A stretch of DNA of 64,000 nt from Bog-473 sp963788125 (GCA_963788125.1 CAWBFN010000001.1:744001-808000), one strand, 5' to 3'. Numbered from the stretch's first letter, positions 45,573 to 54,745 are shown. Translations and numbers: made by a program. Notes: generated by a model from the sequence alone, not told the origin.

Positions 45573-46945
45573 CGCACCACCTTGTCCAGCGTCCGCACGA
45601 ATCCCTCCACCTCGGACCGCGTCCGCCGTTCGGTGACGGCCACCAGCAGGCCGTGGACGGCGTCGTGGGCGACGATCGATCCGTCACCTTCCTCGCCGAC
45701 CAGATCGGCCAGGGCCAGCCCCCCCAGGTAGCCCTCGTCGGCCAGCCGCTCGATGGCCAGGCGACCCGGGATCGGGATGCGCACGGCGAACTCGCGCAGG
45801 GTGGGCGTGGCGGCGGTGATGGGGGCGACCCCGTCGAGGGCCAGCATCGACTCCCGGCAGAACCTGGTCCCCCGGGCACAGCGCAGCGCCACCTCGCGCA
45901 GCCCCGACGTGCCCAGCCATCCGAGCTGCACGGCGGCGTAGACGGCCATGAGCGTCTGGTTGGTGCAGACGTTCGAGGTGGCCTTCTCCCGCCGGATGTC
46001 CTGCTCCCGCGCCCGCAGTGTGGTGACGTAGGCCCGTGTCCCCTCCAGGTCGACCGTCTCGCCCACCAGGCGTCCGGGAAGGCGGCGGACGTGGCGTTGG
46101 GCCACGGCCATGAGCCCGAGATAGGGGCCCCCGAAGCTGAGCGCGGTCCCCAGGGGCTGCCCTTCGCCGACGACCACGTCGGCGCCACACTCCCCCGGCG
46201 AGCGCAGGAGGGCGGCCGCCACCGGATCGGCGGCCACCACCAGCAGCGCCCCGGTGGTGTCGCAGAGACGGCGGGCCTGGTCCAGGTCTTCCAGGCAGCC
46301 CAGGTAGTTCGGGTAGCCGACCACCAGCACCCCGGGCGCATCGGCCTCGGTCGGCTCGGGCCACTGGGTCAGGCCGTTCTCCAGGGGAACGTCGACCAGC
46401 ACGTGCCCGGTGCCGGCGGCGAAGGTGCCGAGCACCGTGCGCCAATGGGGCTGGATCCCCGACGAGAGCCACACGGTCGGCCGTCCGGAGCCGGCGACGC
46501 CCAGATTGACCCCCTCGACGAGGGCGCTGGCCCCGTCGTACAGCGAGGCGTTGGCCACGGGCAACCCGGCCAGCCGGGCCACCATGGTCTGGAACTCGAA
46601 GACCGCCTGCAGAACGCCCTGCGCCACCTCGGGCTGGTAGGGGGTGTAGGAGGTCACGAACTCCGAGCGGCCGGCCAGGGCACGCACGACCGGCGGCACC
46701 TCGTGGTCGTAGGCGCCACCGCCGGCGAAGCACACCAGGCGATCGGCCCGGGCCCGGTTGGCCTCCCCCAGCGACCCCAGGCGCGCCAGGACGTCGGGTT
46801 CGGGCGAGCCCGCGTCGAGGTGGAGACCCCGGCTCAGGCGCAGTGCCGCCGGGACGACGGCGAAGAGCTCTTCCAGCGACGAGAGCCCGAGAAAGCCCAG
46901 CATGCGGGCGAGCTCGTCGTCGGTGTGGGGCAGGTAGTCGGGCAC
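45569..46945 (-). CDS. gcvPA: Glycine dehydrogenase (decarboxylating) subunit 1
   Basis: A 458-residue partner half of the split P-protein. It starts MPDYLPHTDDELARMLGFLG and has FVTSYTPYQPEVAQGVLQ, NASLYDGASALVEG and SNVCTNQTLMAV, typical family motifs. It lacks the PLP lysine, which is in GcvPB. Start GTG 46945 follows the gcvT stop directly (TAAGTG), and its stop overlaps gcvPB. Confidence 0.95.
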   Translation of the reverse strand: MPDYLPHTDDELARMLGFLGLSSLEELFAVVPAALRLSRGLHLDAGSPEPDVLARLGSLGEANRARADRLVCFAGGGAYDHEVPPVVRALAGRSEFVTSYTPYQPEVAQGVLQAVFEFQTMVARLAGLPVANASLYDGASALVEGVNLGVAGSGRPTVWLSSGIQPHWRTVLGTFAAGTGHVLVDVPLENGLTQWPEPTEADAPGVLVVGYPNYLGCLEDLDQARRLCDTTGALLVVAADPVAAALLRSPGECGADVVVGEGQPLGTALSFGGPYLGLMAVAQRHVRRLPGRLVGETVDLEGTRAYVTTLRAREQDIRREKATSNVCTNQTLMAVYAAVQLGWLGTSGLREVALRCARGTRFCRESMLALDGVAPITAATPTLREFAVRIPIPGRLAIERLADEGYLGGLALADLVGEEGDGSIVAHDAVHGLLVAVTERRTRSEVEGFVRTLDKVVR

Positions 46946-48018
46946 TTAGTCCTCCTCCGGCCTCGGCGGCCACAGCGGGGGGCGGACGAGCGTGGCTGCG
47001 AGCTCTCGCTCCCGCTGCGCCACGACGACGGGATCGCCGTCCAGCAGCAGGGCTTCCGCGTCGATGAGGGCCAAGCCGATCCCCCGCTGGCGCATCGGGG
47101 AGAAGTTGCCGCTGGTCACGAAGCCGATCCTCTCCCCGCCCACCTGCACCTCGGCCCCGTCACGCAGGGGTTGGCGACCCTCCCCCACCAGGCCGCGCAG
47201 CCGTCGCCTCGGACCCTCGGCCCTCTCCTCTTCGAGGGCGGCCCGCCCGACGAAGTCGCCCTTGGCCCAGCCCACCACCCAACCCAGCTCGGCCTGCAGC
47301 GGGGTGATGCCCGGCCCGAGCTCATGGCCGTGCAGGGGCAGCCCCGCCTCGAGGCGCAGCGTGTCGCGCGCCCCAACCCGGCCGGCGCGATGCCGGCGTC
47401 CATGACGGCGTCCCAGAAACTCGTCGCGGCCGCCGCCGGGATGGCGCACTCGACCCCGTCCTCGCCGGTGTAGCCCGTGCCGGCCACCAGGCACGAGAAG
47501 CCGCCCCAGTCGAACCGGCTCACGGTGAACCGCCGGACGGACGCCGCCTCGGGAGAGACGGTGGCGAGCAGGGCGCGGGCCTGGGGGCCCTGCACGGCCA
47601 CGATCGCCCGCTCCTCGGTCACGTCGTCGCCGCCGATGGCCGCCAGCACACCGCTGGTGTTGGAGGCGTTGGGCATGACGTCGAACCGATCCTCGTCCAC
47701 CCACCACACGATGATGTCGTCCTGGACGGAGCCGGTCGTGTCCAGGAGGTGGGTGTACTGCGCCCGGCCGGGCGAGATCTTCCGCAGGTCGTTGCTGAGG
47801 GAGTACTGCAGGTGGGCGAAGGCCGCCGCCCCTTCGACCCGAACGGTGCCCAGATGGCTGACGTCGAAGGCCACTGCGGCCTCCCGGCAGGTCCGGTGCT
47901 CGGCCATGGTCCCCGCCGGGTACGCCAACGGCATCTCCCAGCCGCCGAACGGCACCATCTTGGCCCCGAGGGCCTCGTGCGCCGCATGGAGCGGCGACCA
48001 ACGTTCCTGGGCAGCCAC
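46946..48018 (-). CDS. gcvT: Aminomethyltransferase, glycine cleavage T protein (frameshifted in this sequence)
   Basis: Transfers the one-carbon unit from lipoyl-bound GcvH to tetrahydrofolate. The first two thirds (from GTG 48018; VPFGGWEMPLAYP, FDVSHLGTVRVEG, GTGYTGEDGVECAIP) end sensibly at GIAPAGLG. The rest (DTLRLEAGLPLHGHELG through SGNFSPMRQRGIGLALID) is in another frame. One missing base in the CCCC run at 47371-47374 explains this. Full length about 357 residues. It follows the nuclease-like gene by 9 bp. Confidence 0.9.
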
Positions 48019-48027
48019 GCAGCCAGA

Positions 48028-48426
48028 CTAGGCGGCGGAGAGGGCGGTCAGCTCCAGCCCGTGGGCCTCGAGCAGGGCCAGGAAGTCCCGCTGGTACACG
48101 ACCAGGACGGTCACCTCGGGGTAGAGCTCCCGCAGCCGCCGCACCTTGGCGTTCTTGCGAGTGACCAGGCGCTGCTCGGCCGTGGTCAGCTCTATGAAGA
48201 TGCCCGGTTCGGGCAGCCAGAAGTCGGGGCGGAAGCCCGCCACCGGCGATCCCTCGGCGTCCCAGCGCAGGGAGAACTCGACCGGCTCGTACTCCCAGCG
48301 CACCTCGTAGAGGTCGAGCAGGGCGGCGAAGAGCCGCTCGGAGGGATGGGCGAACCGCACCTGACCGGCGGGCGCGCCGGAAGGATGGTGCGAGCGCCGG
48401 CGGAGGGCCGGGGTGGCCTGGCTCAC
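48028..48426 (-). CDS. PD-(D/E)xK nuclease-fold-like protein
   Basis: A 132-residue protein. The sequence GFRPDFWLPEPGIFIELT has Asp68 and Glu79 spaced as in the PD-(D/E)xK nuclease fold, and VTRKNAKVRRLRELYPEVTV continues as the following helix and strand. The canonical Lys after Glu79 is replaced by Thr81, but Lys91 or Lys94 might serve. The protein could be a nuclease or an inactive relative. The ATG overlaps the MerR stop (ATGA), and gcvT follows 9 bp later, so it is within the gcv operon. Confidence 0.6.
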   Translation of the reverse strand: MSQATPALRRRSHHPSGAPAGQVRFAHPSERLFAALLDLYEVRWEYEPVEFSLRWDAEGSPVAGFRPDFWLPEPGIFIELTTAEQRLVTRKNAKVRRLRELYPEVTVLVVYQRDFLALLEAHGLELTALSAA

Positions 48427-48911
48427 TCGCCAGCGGCCCGGGCCACCGCATCGGCCTCGACCCGGGTCTGCGCCGCCAGGTCGAGGCGCACGATGTCGGC
48501 CTCGAGCTCGTCGACGACGCCGGCGAGGGGGACGATATTGAACACGCCCTGCCCCCCGGCCAGGAGGTCGACGACCTCGCCGTTGGAGCGGGCCAGCACC
48601 GAGCTGGTCCCGGTCAGGACCAGGTTCGACGACCCCAGATCGGCACCGAGGTCCTCACGCAGGCACTCGACGGCACGGCGGGCGGACTGCAACGAGACCC
48701 CGGCGTCGAGCAGCTGTTTGATCACCTTGAGCTCGAGCACGTCCGAGTAGGAGTAGATCCGCCGGGTCCCGCTCCCCCGCGCCGCCGCCACCGACGGCTG
48801 CAGCAGGCCGGTACGGGCCCAGTAGTCCAGCTGGCGGTAGGAGATCCCCACCAGGCCGCACACCTGCGGACCGTGAAACCCCCCAACGTGGGTTGTGGGC
48901 ACCTCAGCCAT
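48423..48911 (-). CDS. MerR-family transcriptional regulator
   Basis: A 162-residue regulator. The N-terminal winged helix (QVCGLVGISYRQLDYWARTG, then RIYSYSDVLELKVIKQLLDA) is MerR-like; a helical C-terminal part (residues 85-162) has no metal-binding Cys cluster, so the signal is not evident. ATG 48911 has an AGGAGGT ribosome site 4 nt upstream and a possible TAGCAT -10 further up. It heads an operon with the nuclease-like gene, gcvT, gcvPA, gcvPB and the DUF427 gene. A similar MerR gene lies near the glycine cleavage genes in Mycobacterium. Confidence 0.87.
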   Translation of the reverse strand: MAEVPTTHVGGFHGPQVCGLVGISYRQLDYWARTGLLQPSVAAARGSGTRRIYSYSDVLELKVIKQLLDAGVSLQSARRAVECLREDLGADLGSSNLVLTGTSSVLARSNGEVVDLLAGGQGVFNIVPLAGVVDELEADIVRLDLAAQTRVEADAVARAAGE

Positions 48912-48984
48912 CGCACCTCCTGCGTTCCCGTGATGGCCCCCATGCTAGTGCAGACCGGACGACAGCGGGGTAGTTACGGGCGCG

Positions 48985-50091
48985 TCATTCGGGCTTTTTC
49001 TCCGGGCCGTCGGCGACGCCGTCGGCGACGCCCTCGGCCAGCGGCCAGACCACGACCGGGCCACTGGCCGACACCCCGACCCGCATGCCGGGAGTCAGCG
49101 GGGTGCCTCCCCTCACCCGTACCACCAGCTCGGGCAGGCGGCCGTTGTCGGGCTGCACCCGGACCACGGCATCGTGGCCGAAGTACTCGTAGCTCCGCAC
49201 GACGCAGGCGATCGTCGACGAGTCGACCGCACCCAGGCGCAGCTGCTCGGGCCGGACCATGACACTGACACGGCCCTCCGGCCCGCCCCGCCCCGCCCCG
49301 CCGGAAGGTGACGCCACGTCCAGCACGCCCAGCGCCGTCGTCACCGAGTCACCGGCGGCCACCCCGTCCGTGAGGTTGGCCTCGCCGAAGAACAGGGCGA
49401 GCTCGGGGTCGTTCGGCAGCCCGTAGATACCTGCTGGGGTGTTGATCTGGGCGATCACGCCACCACGCAGCACGGCGACCCGGTCGGCCATGGAAAGCGC
49501 CTCATCCTGGTCGTGGGTGACCAGGATGGACGTGGTGCCCGACTGGCACAGCACGTCGTGCACCTCGGCGCGGACCGCGGCCCGTAGCGACGCGTCGAGC
49601 GAGGAGAACGGCTCGTCGAGGAGGACGATGTAGGGGTCGGAGGCCAGCGCCCGCGCCAGGGCGACACGCTGCTGCTGGCCACCCGAGAGCTGATGGGGGT
49701 AGCGGCGGGCCTGGTCGGCCAGCCCGACCATCTCGAGGAGCTCCATCACCCGGCCCCGGCGCCGGTCCGCCCGTGGCAGACCGAAGGCCACGTTGCGCCC
49801 GACGCTCAGATGCGGGAAGAGTGCGCCCTCCTGGGGCACGTAGCCGATCCGGCGCCTCTCGCTGGGCACGAAAAGGCGACCGGCGTCGTCGACCACTCGG
49901 CCGCCCAGACGGACCTCGCCCGCGTCCGGCCGTTCGAATCCGGCGATGATACGCAGCAGGGTGGTCTTCCCGCTGCCCGACGGCCCCAAGATGGCGATGA
50001 AGGACCCTCCGGGCACCTCGAGGTCGACCCCGGACAGCACCGGTACGGCGCCGAACGACTTGGCCACCCCGGTGATGGACAGGCTCTTCAC
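48985..50091 (-). CDS. fbpC: Iron(III)-type ABC importer ATPase
   Basis: A 368-residue ATPase of the FbpC/PotA group. Walker A GPSGSGKTTLLR, signature LSGGQQQRVALARAL, Walker B YIVLLDEPFSSLD and the switch HDQDEALSMADR are intact; the C-terminal third forms the TOBE regulatory domain. Start GTG 50091 overlaps the permease stop (GTGA). The end is charged, with a small GVADGVADG repeat. It powers the FbpA-FbpB importer. Confidence 0.92.
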   Translation of the reverse strand: MKSLSITGVAKSFGAVPVLSGVDLEVPGGSFIAILGPSGSGKTTLLRIIAGFERPDAGEVRLGGRVVDDAGRLFVPSERRRIGYVPQEGALFPHLSVGRNVAFGLPRADRRRGRVMELLEMVGLADQARRYPHQLSGGQQQRVALARALASDPYIVLLDEPFSSLDASLRAAVRAEVHDVLCQSGTTSILVTHDQDEALSMADRVAVLRGGVIAQINTPAGIYGLPNDPELALFFGEANLTDGVAAGDSVTTALGVLDVASPSGGAGRGGPEGRVSVMVRPEQLRLGAVDSSTIACVVRSYEYFGHDAVVRVQPDNGRLPELVVRVRGGTPLTPGMRVGVSASGPVVVWPLAEGVADGVADGPEKKPE

Positions 50092-51733
50092 AGGGACACC
50101 ATTGTGCCCGGCGCCGGCCCGGGTGCCTGCGCAGCGGCGGCACGGGCGGGCAGGCGGTCGAACCAGCGGCCCAGCACGTAGCTGGGCACTGCCGCGATGA
50201 GCATGATCACTCCGGCGTACGGTGCAGCCTGGCTGTAGGCGAGGTCGGTCTGGTAGGCCCAGAACTGGGTGGCCAGCGTCTGGACGTCCGTCGGGTGCAG
50301 GACCAGGGTGGCGGTGAGCTCTGTGGCCGACTCCAAGAAGACGAGGCAGAACGCGGCGGCCAGCCCCGGGCCGATCAGCGGGAGCGTCACACGCCAGAAG
50401 ACCTTGCGACGCGTCACGCCAAGCGAACGCCCGACCTCTTCGAGCCCGACGGGCGACCGGGCCACGGCTGCCCGGACCGACACGACCGCCAAAGGGAAGA
50501 ACATGACGGCGTAGGTCACCGCCAGGAGCAATGGCGTCTGATAGAGGAAGCCGGCGAGGAAGTGCTCGGTCAAGTAGGTGAAGGCCAGGGCGATCACCAG
50601 GCCGGGCACCCCCAGGACAAGCATGTTCGACCGTTCCAGAAGGCGTACCCCGCGGCGCGGGTAGCGGATGGAAAGGAGTGCGATCGGCAGCGCTGCGGCG
50701 GTGGCCAGCACCCCGGCGCTGGCCGAGTAGACGAAGGTGTTGCCCGCCGCGCCGATCAACGAGGCCGGCGGCATCGTCGACGCTCCGCCGTCGACCATGA
50801 GGTAGACGACGGCCCCCACAGGGACCCCCAGGGCCACGGCGACCAGGAGTCCCACCCCGGCCAGGACCACCAGTCGGGCCCGACCTAGCTGCACCGGTCG
50901 GAGCTGGCGCGCCACTCCCCCCCGACCCGGGCTCCCCGGCCACCCCCGCGCAACGAGCCCTCGCCGAGGAGAAGGAGCCCACCGAGGACCACGAGGATCA
51001 AGGAGAAGGCACAGGCCGCCGGGTCGTTGAATCCCACGGTGAACTCCGTGTAGATCTCCGTGGTGAGCGTCTGGAAGCCGAGGATCTCGAAGGCCCCGAA
51101 CTCGGCCAGTACCACCAGGCCAACGAGCACCGCGCCACCCAGGATGGCCAGCCTGGCCTGGCCCACGGTCACCCGCCAGAACGTCTCCAACCGGCCCAGC
51201 CCCAGGCTTCGGGCCACCTCTTCCTGGGCCGGATCGGCGTTTCGCAGGCTCGCCGCCACCGGGAGGAAGACGAGCGGGTAGACGGCTACCGTCATGACGA
51301 GGGTGGCCGCCCAGAAGCCGCCGAATGAGGGGAAGATCGCCCGCCAGCCGAAACTGACGACGAAGTCCGGAATGCCGAGCGGAATGACGACGAGCACCGC
51401 CCAGATGCGGCGGCCAGGTACGTTGGTGCGCTCCACGAACCAGGCCGTGAGGGTCCCGACCACCGCGCAGAGGAAGGTCACCACGACCGTGAGACTGACG
51501 GTGTTCCAGAGCAACTGGGCGGTGAGGCCCCGGAAGAGCAGCGAGCTCAAGGTGGCCCATCCCACCTGCACCGCCTCGATCACCAAAAAGACGAGGGGGA
51601 GGACCACGGCGATGGACACGGCGAGGGCACCGAGAACCAGCAACGGCGGTGGGTGGCGGCGCACCGCCCTGGGGTGGCGCCGCGACGACGCCGGCGGAAC
51701 GTGACCGGCCGGCGCGTCGGCGACGGAGGTCAT
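50088..51733 (-). CDS. fbpB: Iron(III)-type ABC importer permease (frameshifted in this sequence)
   Basis: The FbpB family is a fused permease with two binding-protein-type domains. The N-terminal half (ATG 51733; IAVVLPLVFLVIEAVQVGW, LRNADPAQEEVARSLGLGRL with the EAA loop) loses its frame near residue 268. The C-terminal half (YLMVDGGASTMPPASLIG, GLEEVGRSLGVTRRKVFWRV with the second EAA loop) continues in another frame. One missing base in the C7 run at 50917-50923 restores a protein of about 548 residues. Overlaps fbpC at its 3' end. Confidence 0.9.
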
Positions 51734-51740
51734 CGCCGGG

Positions 51741-52772
51741 TCACAAGAGCTGCGCCTCTTGCAGAAGCTTGATGGCCTCGGCGCCGGTGCCCAGCTCGGC
51801 GATGGTGACAGGGTTGGGTTGGAGCTCGCTGAACGGGGTCTCTCCGGTCCGGGTCACCCCCGAGGCGATCGGGTACTCGTAGCTCTCGCTGTGGGCGATG
51901 ATCGTCTGTCCCTGGGCCGAGGTGAGGAAGGCGAGGAACCTCTGCGCCGCAGCCTGATGCGTCGAAGACCGGAGTATCCCCGCCCCGGACACGTCGAGCA
52001 CGTAGCCCACGTCCCGTGGGGCGAAGGTGGCGATCTTGCTGTGCATGTTGGACGCGCCCACCTCTGCCCGCTCGCGGTACCAGTAGTACTGGTTGATGAT
52101 GCCCAGGGCGACCTGTCCCCGGTTGACCTCGTCGGCAGTGGTCTCGTTGTCCGGGTAGATGTGGCTGGTCGCATTGGCCTTGAGCGCCTCGAGCCACTTG
52201 AGCGCCGCAGCATCGCCGTAGGTGCGGGCAACCGTGGTGACGATGGGTTGGAAGTCGGTCTCGGCTCCGGCCAGGGCGATCTTCCCTCGCCATTTGGGCT
52301 CCGCCAGGTCCATGGCGGAGGTGGGGAGCTGGCTCGGTTTGAGCAGCGAGGTGTTGTACACCATCACGCTGACTCGGGCCGAGACGCCGACCCACTTGCC
52401 GTCTGGGGAGTTGTACCGCGCCGGCGTATGGGCCAGGGTCGACGGCGCGACCGGGGCGAGGAGCCCCTTGGCCGCCAGCTCCTCGAGCGGCGGCGAGTTT
52501 TCGGTGTAGAACACATCGGCCGGCGAGTGCGTCCCCTCGGCCAGGATCTGATCGACGAAGACGTCCTCGTCGTCGTAGCGCGTGTTCACCGTGATCCCGG
52601 TCTTCTTCTCGAACGCAGCGACCAGCGCCTCGGTGGTCTGCACGTGCTGTCCGCTGTACAAGGTGATGGACTGGCCCGACCCCGAGGCGGCGCCGGCGCC
52701 GGCCACCAGGAGCCCGCCGGCCATCCCCAGTGCCAGGGCCACACTCCCCCATCGCCGTACGCGAGCTGTCAT
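51741..52772 (-). CDS. fbpA: Iron(III)-type ABC importer substrate-binding protein
   Basis: A 343-residue secreted protein starting at ATG 52772. A signal peptide (MTARVRRWGSVALALGMAGG and on) lacks a lipobox Cys. The mature protein begins ITLYSGQHVQTTEALVAAFE; VFYTENSPPLEELAAKGLL and INQYYWYRER carry the Tyr pair that binds iron in FbpA proteins. Ferric iron is therefore the likely substrate, although manganese or phosphonate-type ligands cannot be excluded. Its start overlaps the lipoprotein stop. Confidence 0.9.
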   Translation of the reverse strand: MTARVRRWGSVALALGMAGGLLVAGAGAASGSGQSITLYSGQHVQTTEALVAAFEKKTGITVNTRYDDEDVFVDQILAEGTHSPADVFYTENSPPLEELAAKGLLAPVAPSTLAHTPARYNSPDGKWVGVSARVSVMVYNTSLLKPSQLPTSAMDLAEPKWRGKIALAGAETDFQPIVTTVARTYGDAAALKWLEALKANATSHIYPDNETTADEVNRGQVALGIINQYYWYRERAEVGASNMHSKIATFAPRDVGYVLDVSGAGILRSSTHQAAAQRFLAFLTSAQGQTIIAHSESYEYPIASGVTRTGETPFSELQPNPVTIAELGTGAEAIKLLQEAQLL

Positions 52773-53146
52773 CGCTCTACCCCCGTTCCGGCCCCGGGAC
52801 AGAGGGCGTTGACGTTCTTGGCGGCCTGGTCGACGGCGCTCTTGACGCCATGGCCGGACCCGTTGTCGCGGTAGAACGTCTGGTAGGCCGAGGCCAGACT
52901 GTCGATGGCGGCCTGCAGGGTCGGGTCCGACGGGATCTTGATGGCCCGCAGTGGGAGGATCTGGGCGAAGGCATAGCCGACCGGGTCGGCTCCGGAGTCC
53001 GGCCCGTCGGCGGCGGCCGCCCCCACCTGTTGGCACGCGCTCTTGGCGGCCGGCGTCGACGCCGCGCCCGAACCGCCGGACCCTCCGCAGGCGGCCAGGA
53101 GCCCGGCCAGTACCGCTACGGCCAGTCCCAGCCGCGTCCGAGCCAT
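52769..53146 (-). CDS. Small lipoprotein at the head of the iron importer operon
   Basis: A 125-residue lipoprotein. Signal peptide and lipobox LLAAC (about residues 16-20), then a Gly/Ser linker and a helical domain of about 90 residues with two more Cys. Start ATG 53146 is chosen over ATG 53167 because GGAGGGG lies 6 nt upstream and the signal peptide is then of normal length. It overlaps fbpA by 4 bp and lies directly behind the DtxR-like box. I do not know its family; a role in iron uptake is inferred from context only. Confidence 0.72.
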   Translation of the reverse strand: MARTRLGLAVAVLAGLLAACGGSGGSGAASTPAAKSACQQVGAAAADGPDSGADPVGYAFAQILPLRAIKIPSDPTLQAAIDSLASAYQTFYRDNGSGHGVKSAVDQAAKNVNALCPGAGTGVER

Positions 53147-53167
53147 ACGAAGCCCCTCCCTCGTCAT

Positions 53168-53197
53168 TAGTTAGGTACACCTTATATACTATGTCAA
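53168..53197 (-). promoter_or_regulatory. Promoter of the iron importer operon with DtxR-like operator
   Basis: On the minus strand TTGACA (53192-53197) and TAACTA (53168-53173) are separated by 18 nt, a good sigma-70 type promoter, followed 21 nt later by ATG 53146. In the spacer and -10, positions 53171-53184 read TTAGGT-AC-ACCTTA on the plus strand, a near palindrome resembling the TTAGGTTAGGCTAACCTAA box of DtxR/IdeR repressors. A bound repressor would cover the promoter. The DtxR-family gene diverges from it. Confidence 0.6.
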
Positions 53198-53296
53198 GGC
53201 CACCTCAACTCGGCTGGGATCGGGAGATGTCCGCGGGCGCCTACCATCAGGTGAGGCGCATCCGGTGTCCTTGGAGCAGAACGGAAAGATCTGACC

Positions 53297-53968
53297 GTGC
53301 GTGACGAGTACCACCCTCCCGTAGAGGAGTATCTGGAAACCATCGAGTCGCTCCACGAGGAGGGCGAACCGGTCATACAGGCCCGGATCGCCGAACGACT
53401 GGGCAAGTCGGCCCCGTCGGTCTCCGAGATGCTCGACCGGCTGAGCAGCGACGGCTACATCGATCGCGCCGGACGCAAGATCTCCCTGACCGAGAAGGGA
53501 CAGGTGATCGCCCGCAGGGTGATCCGCAAACACCGGCTGGCCGAGCGGCTGCTGGTCGACGTGATCGGCCTGCCCTGGTACAAGGTCCACGAAGAGGCGG
53601 GACGGTGGGAACACGTCATCTCCGACGACGTCGAAGAGCGCCTGGTCGCGCTGCTCGGCGACCCCAGCACCTGCCCCCACGGCAACCCCATCCCCGGGGC
53701 GGCGCAGCAGCCGTCGGAGCGGGAGCGCCAGGTGCCGCTGGCCGACGTCGCGCCGGGCACCAACATTCGCTTTGCGCGGCTGACCGAGGCGGTCGAGCTC
53801 GATCTGACGTCGCTGCGCTATCTCGACGATGCCGGCTTCATCCCTGGTATCACCGCCTCGGTGACGACCAGGGCGCCGGACGGGACCGTGGTCCTCGGCC
53901 TGGAGGGCGGAAGCCTGGCGCTGGGCCACGACCTGTGCGGGAAGCTGTTCGTCGTGGCCGCTAGCTGA
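53297..53968 (+). CDS. DtxR-family metal-dependent repressor (variant metal site)
   Basis: A 223-residue regulator with N-terminal winged helix (RIAERLGKSAPSVSEMLDRL), dimerisation domain and C-terminal FeoA/SH3-like domain. H79, E83, H98, E105 and H106 match DtxR ligands at the same positions. However, the primary-site Met10 is replaced by Glu (E11, in VEEYLETI, which resembles MntR), and Cys102 is replaced by Gly102 (EAGRWEH). The preferred metal is therefore uncertain. Start GTG 53297. It faces the iron importer and probably represses it. Confidence 0.87.
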   Translation: MRDEYHPPVEEYLETIESLHEEGEPVIQARIAERLGKSAPSVSEMLDRLSSDGYIDRAGRKISLTEKGQVIARRVIRKHRLAERLLVDVIGLPWYKVHEEAGRWEHVISDDVEERLVALLGDPSTCPHGNPIPGAAQQPSERERQVPLADVAPGTNIRFARLTEAVELDLTSLRYLDDAGFIPGITASVTTRAPDGTVVLGLEGGSLALGHDLCGKLFVVAAS

Positions 53969-54737
53969 GGTCCGCCCGACCCTCGGACGGGCTCGAGGGC
54001 TCGGCGTAGAAGCGCACCGGGATCCGCCCGGCGCGACGGGCCAGATAGCCGGCCTCGGTGGCCAGCCGCATGGCGGTCGCCATGGCGGCGGGGTCGTGGG
54101 AGCGGTTGACGGCCGTGGCCACCAGGACGCCGTCGCAGCCGAGCTCCATGGCCAGTGCAGCGTCCGAGGCGGTGCCGATACCGGCATCGAGGATCACCGG
54201 CACCTCGACCGCCTCGCGGATCAGGGCGATGTTGTGGGGGTTGCGAATGCCGAGGCCGCTGCCGATCGGGGCGCCCAGGGGCATGACCGCCGCACAGCCG
54301 ACCTGCTGGAGCCGGAAGGCGAGGACGGGGTCGTCGGAGGTGTACGGCAGGACGGTGAACCCGTCGTCGGCCAGCTGCTCGGCCGCGGCGAGCAGTTCGA
54401 CCCCGTCGGGCAGCAGCGTGCGGTCGTCGCCGATGACCTCCAGCTTGATCCACTCGGTGCCGAAGGCCTCTCGGGCCATCTTGGCCGTCAGCACGGCCTC
54501 GCTGGCCGTCGCGCACCCGGCGGTGTTGGGCAGGATCCGCACGTCCAGCTCGTCCAGCAGGTCCAACAGGGAGCCCTTCCCCGACGGATCGATCCGGCGG
54601 ACGGCCACCGTCGCCATGGCCGTGCCGGACGCCACCAGGGCCTCCCGGAGGGCGCGCAGGCTGGTCATGCCGCCGGTTCCGAGCAGGAGCCGCGACGAGA
54701 GGCTCTCCCCGGCGATGCAGAGCGCGTCGATCGTCAT
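53961..54737 (-). CDS. thiG: Thiazole synthase
   Basis: A 258-residue enzyme that makes the thiazole phosphate part of thiamine from deoxyxylulose phosphate, dehydroglycine and ThiS thiocarboxylate. The Schiff-base lysine is K98 (WIKLEVIGD); RLLLGTGGM, NTAGCATASEAV, PLGAPIGSGLGI and DAGIGTASDAALAMELG are typical. ATG 54737 is preferred; a GTG lies one codon upstream. thiS and thiO are not in the window. Convergent with and overlapping the DtxR gene by 8 bp. Confidence 0.95.
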   Translation of the reverse strand: MTIDALCIAGESLSSRLLLGTGGMTSLRALREALVASGTAMATVAVRRIDPSGKGSLLDLLDELDVRILPNTAGCATASEAVLTAKMAREAFGTEWIKLEVIGDDRTLLPDGVELLAAAEQLADDGFTVLPYTSDDPVLAFRLQQVGCAAVMPLGAPIGSGLGIRNPHNIALIREAVEVPVILDAGIGTASDAALAMELGCDGVLVATAVNRSHDPAAMATAMRLATEAGYLARRAGRIPVRFYAEPSSPSEGRADLS

Positions 54738-54745
54738 CACGAACG

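Noticed and set aside
48912..48984. Glycine riboswitch before the gcv operon
   Set aside because: The short gap before the MerR gene lacks the tandem aptamer pattern, and gcvT has only 9 bp in front of it.
49013..49035. Short direct repeat near the fbpC end as a possible attachment site
   Set aside because: It encodes the in-frame GVADGVADG stretch; no integrase or tRNA gene is nearby.
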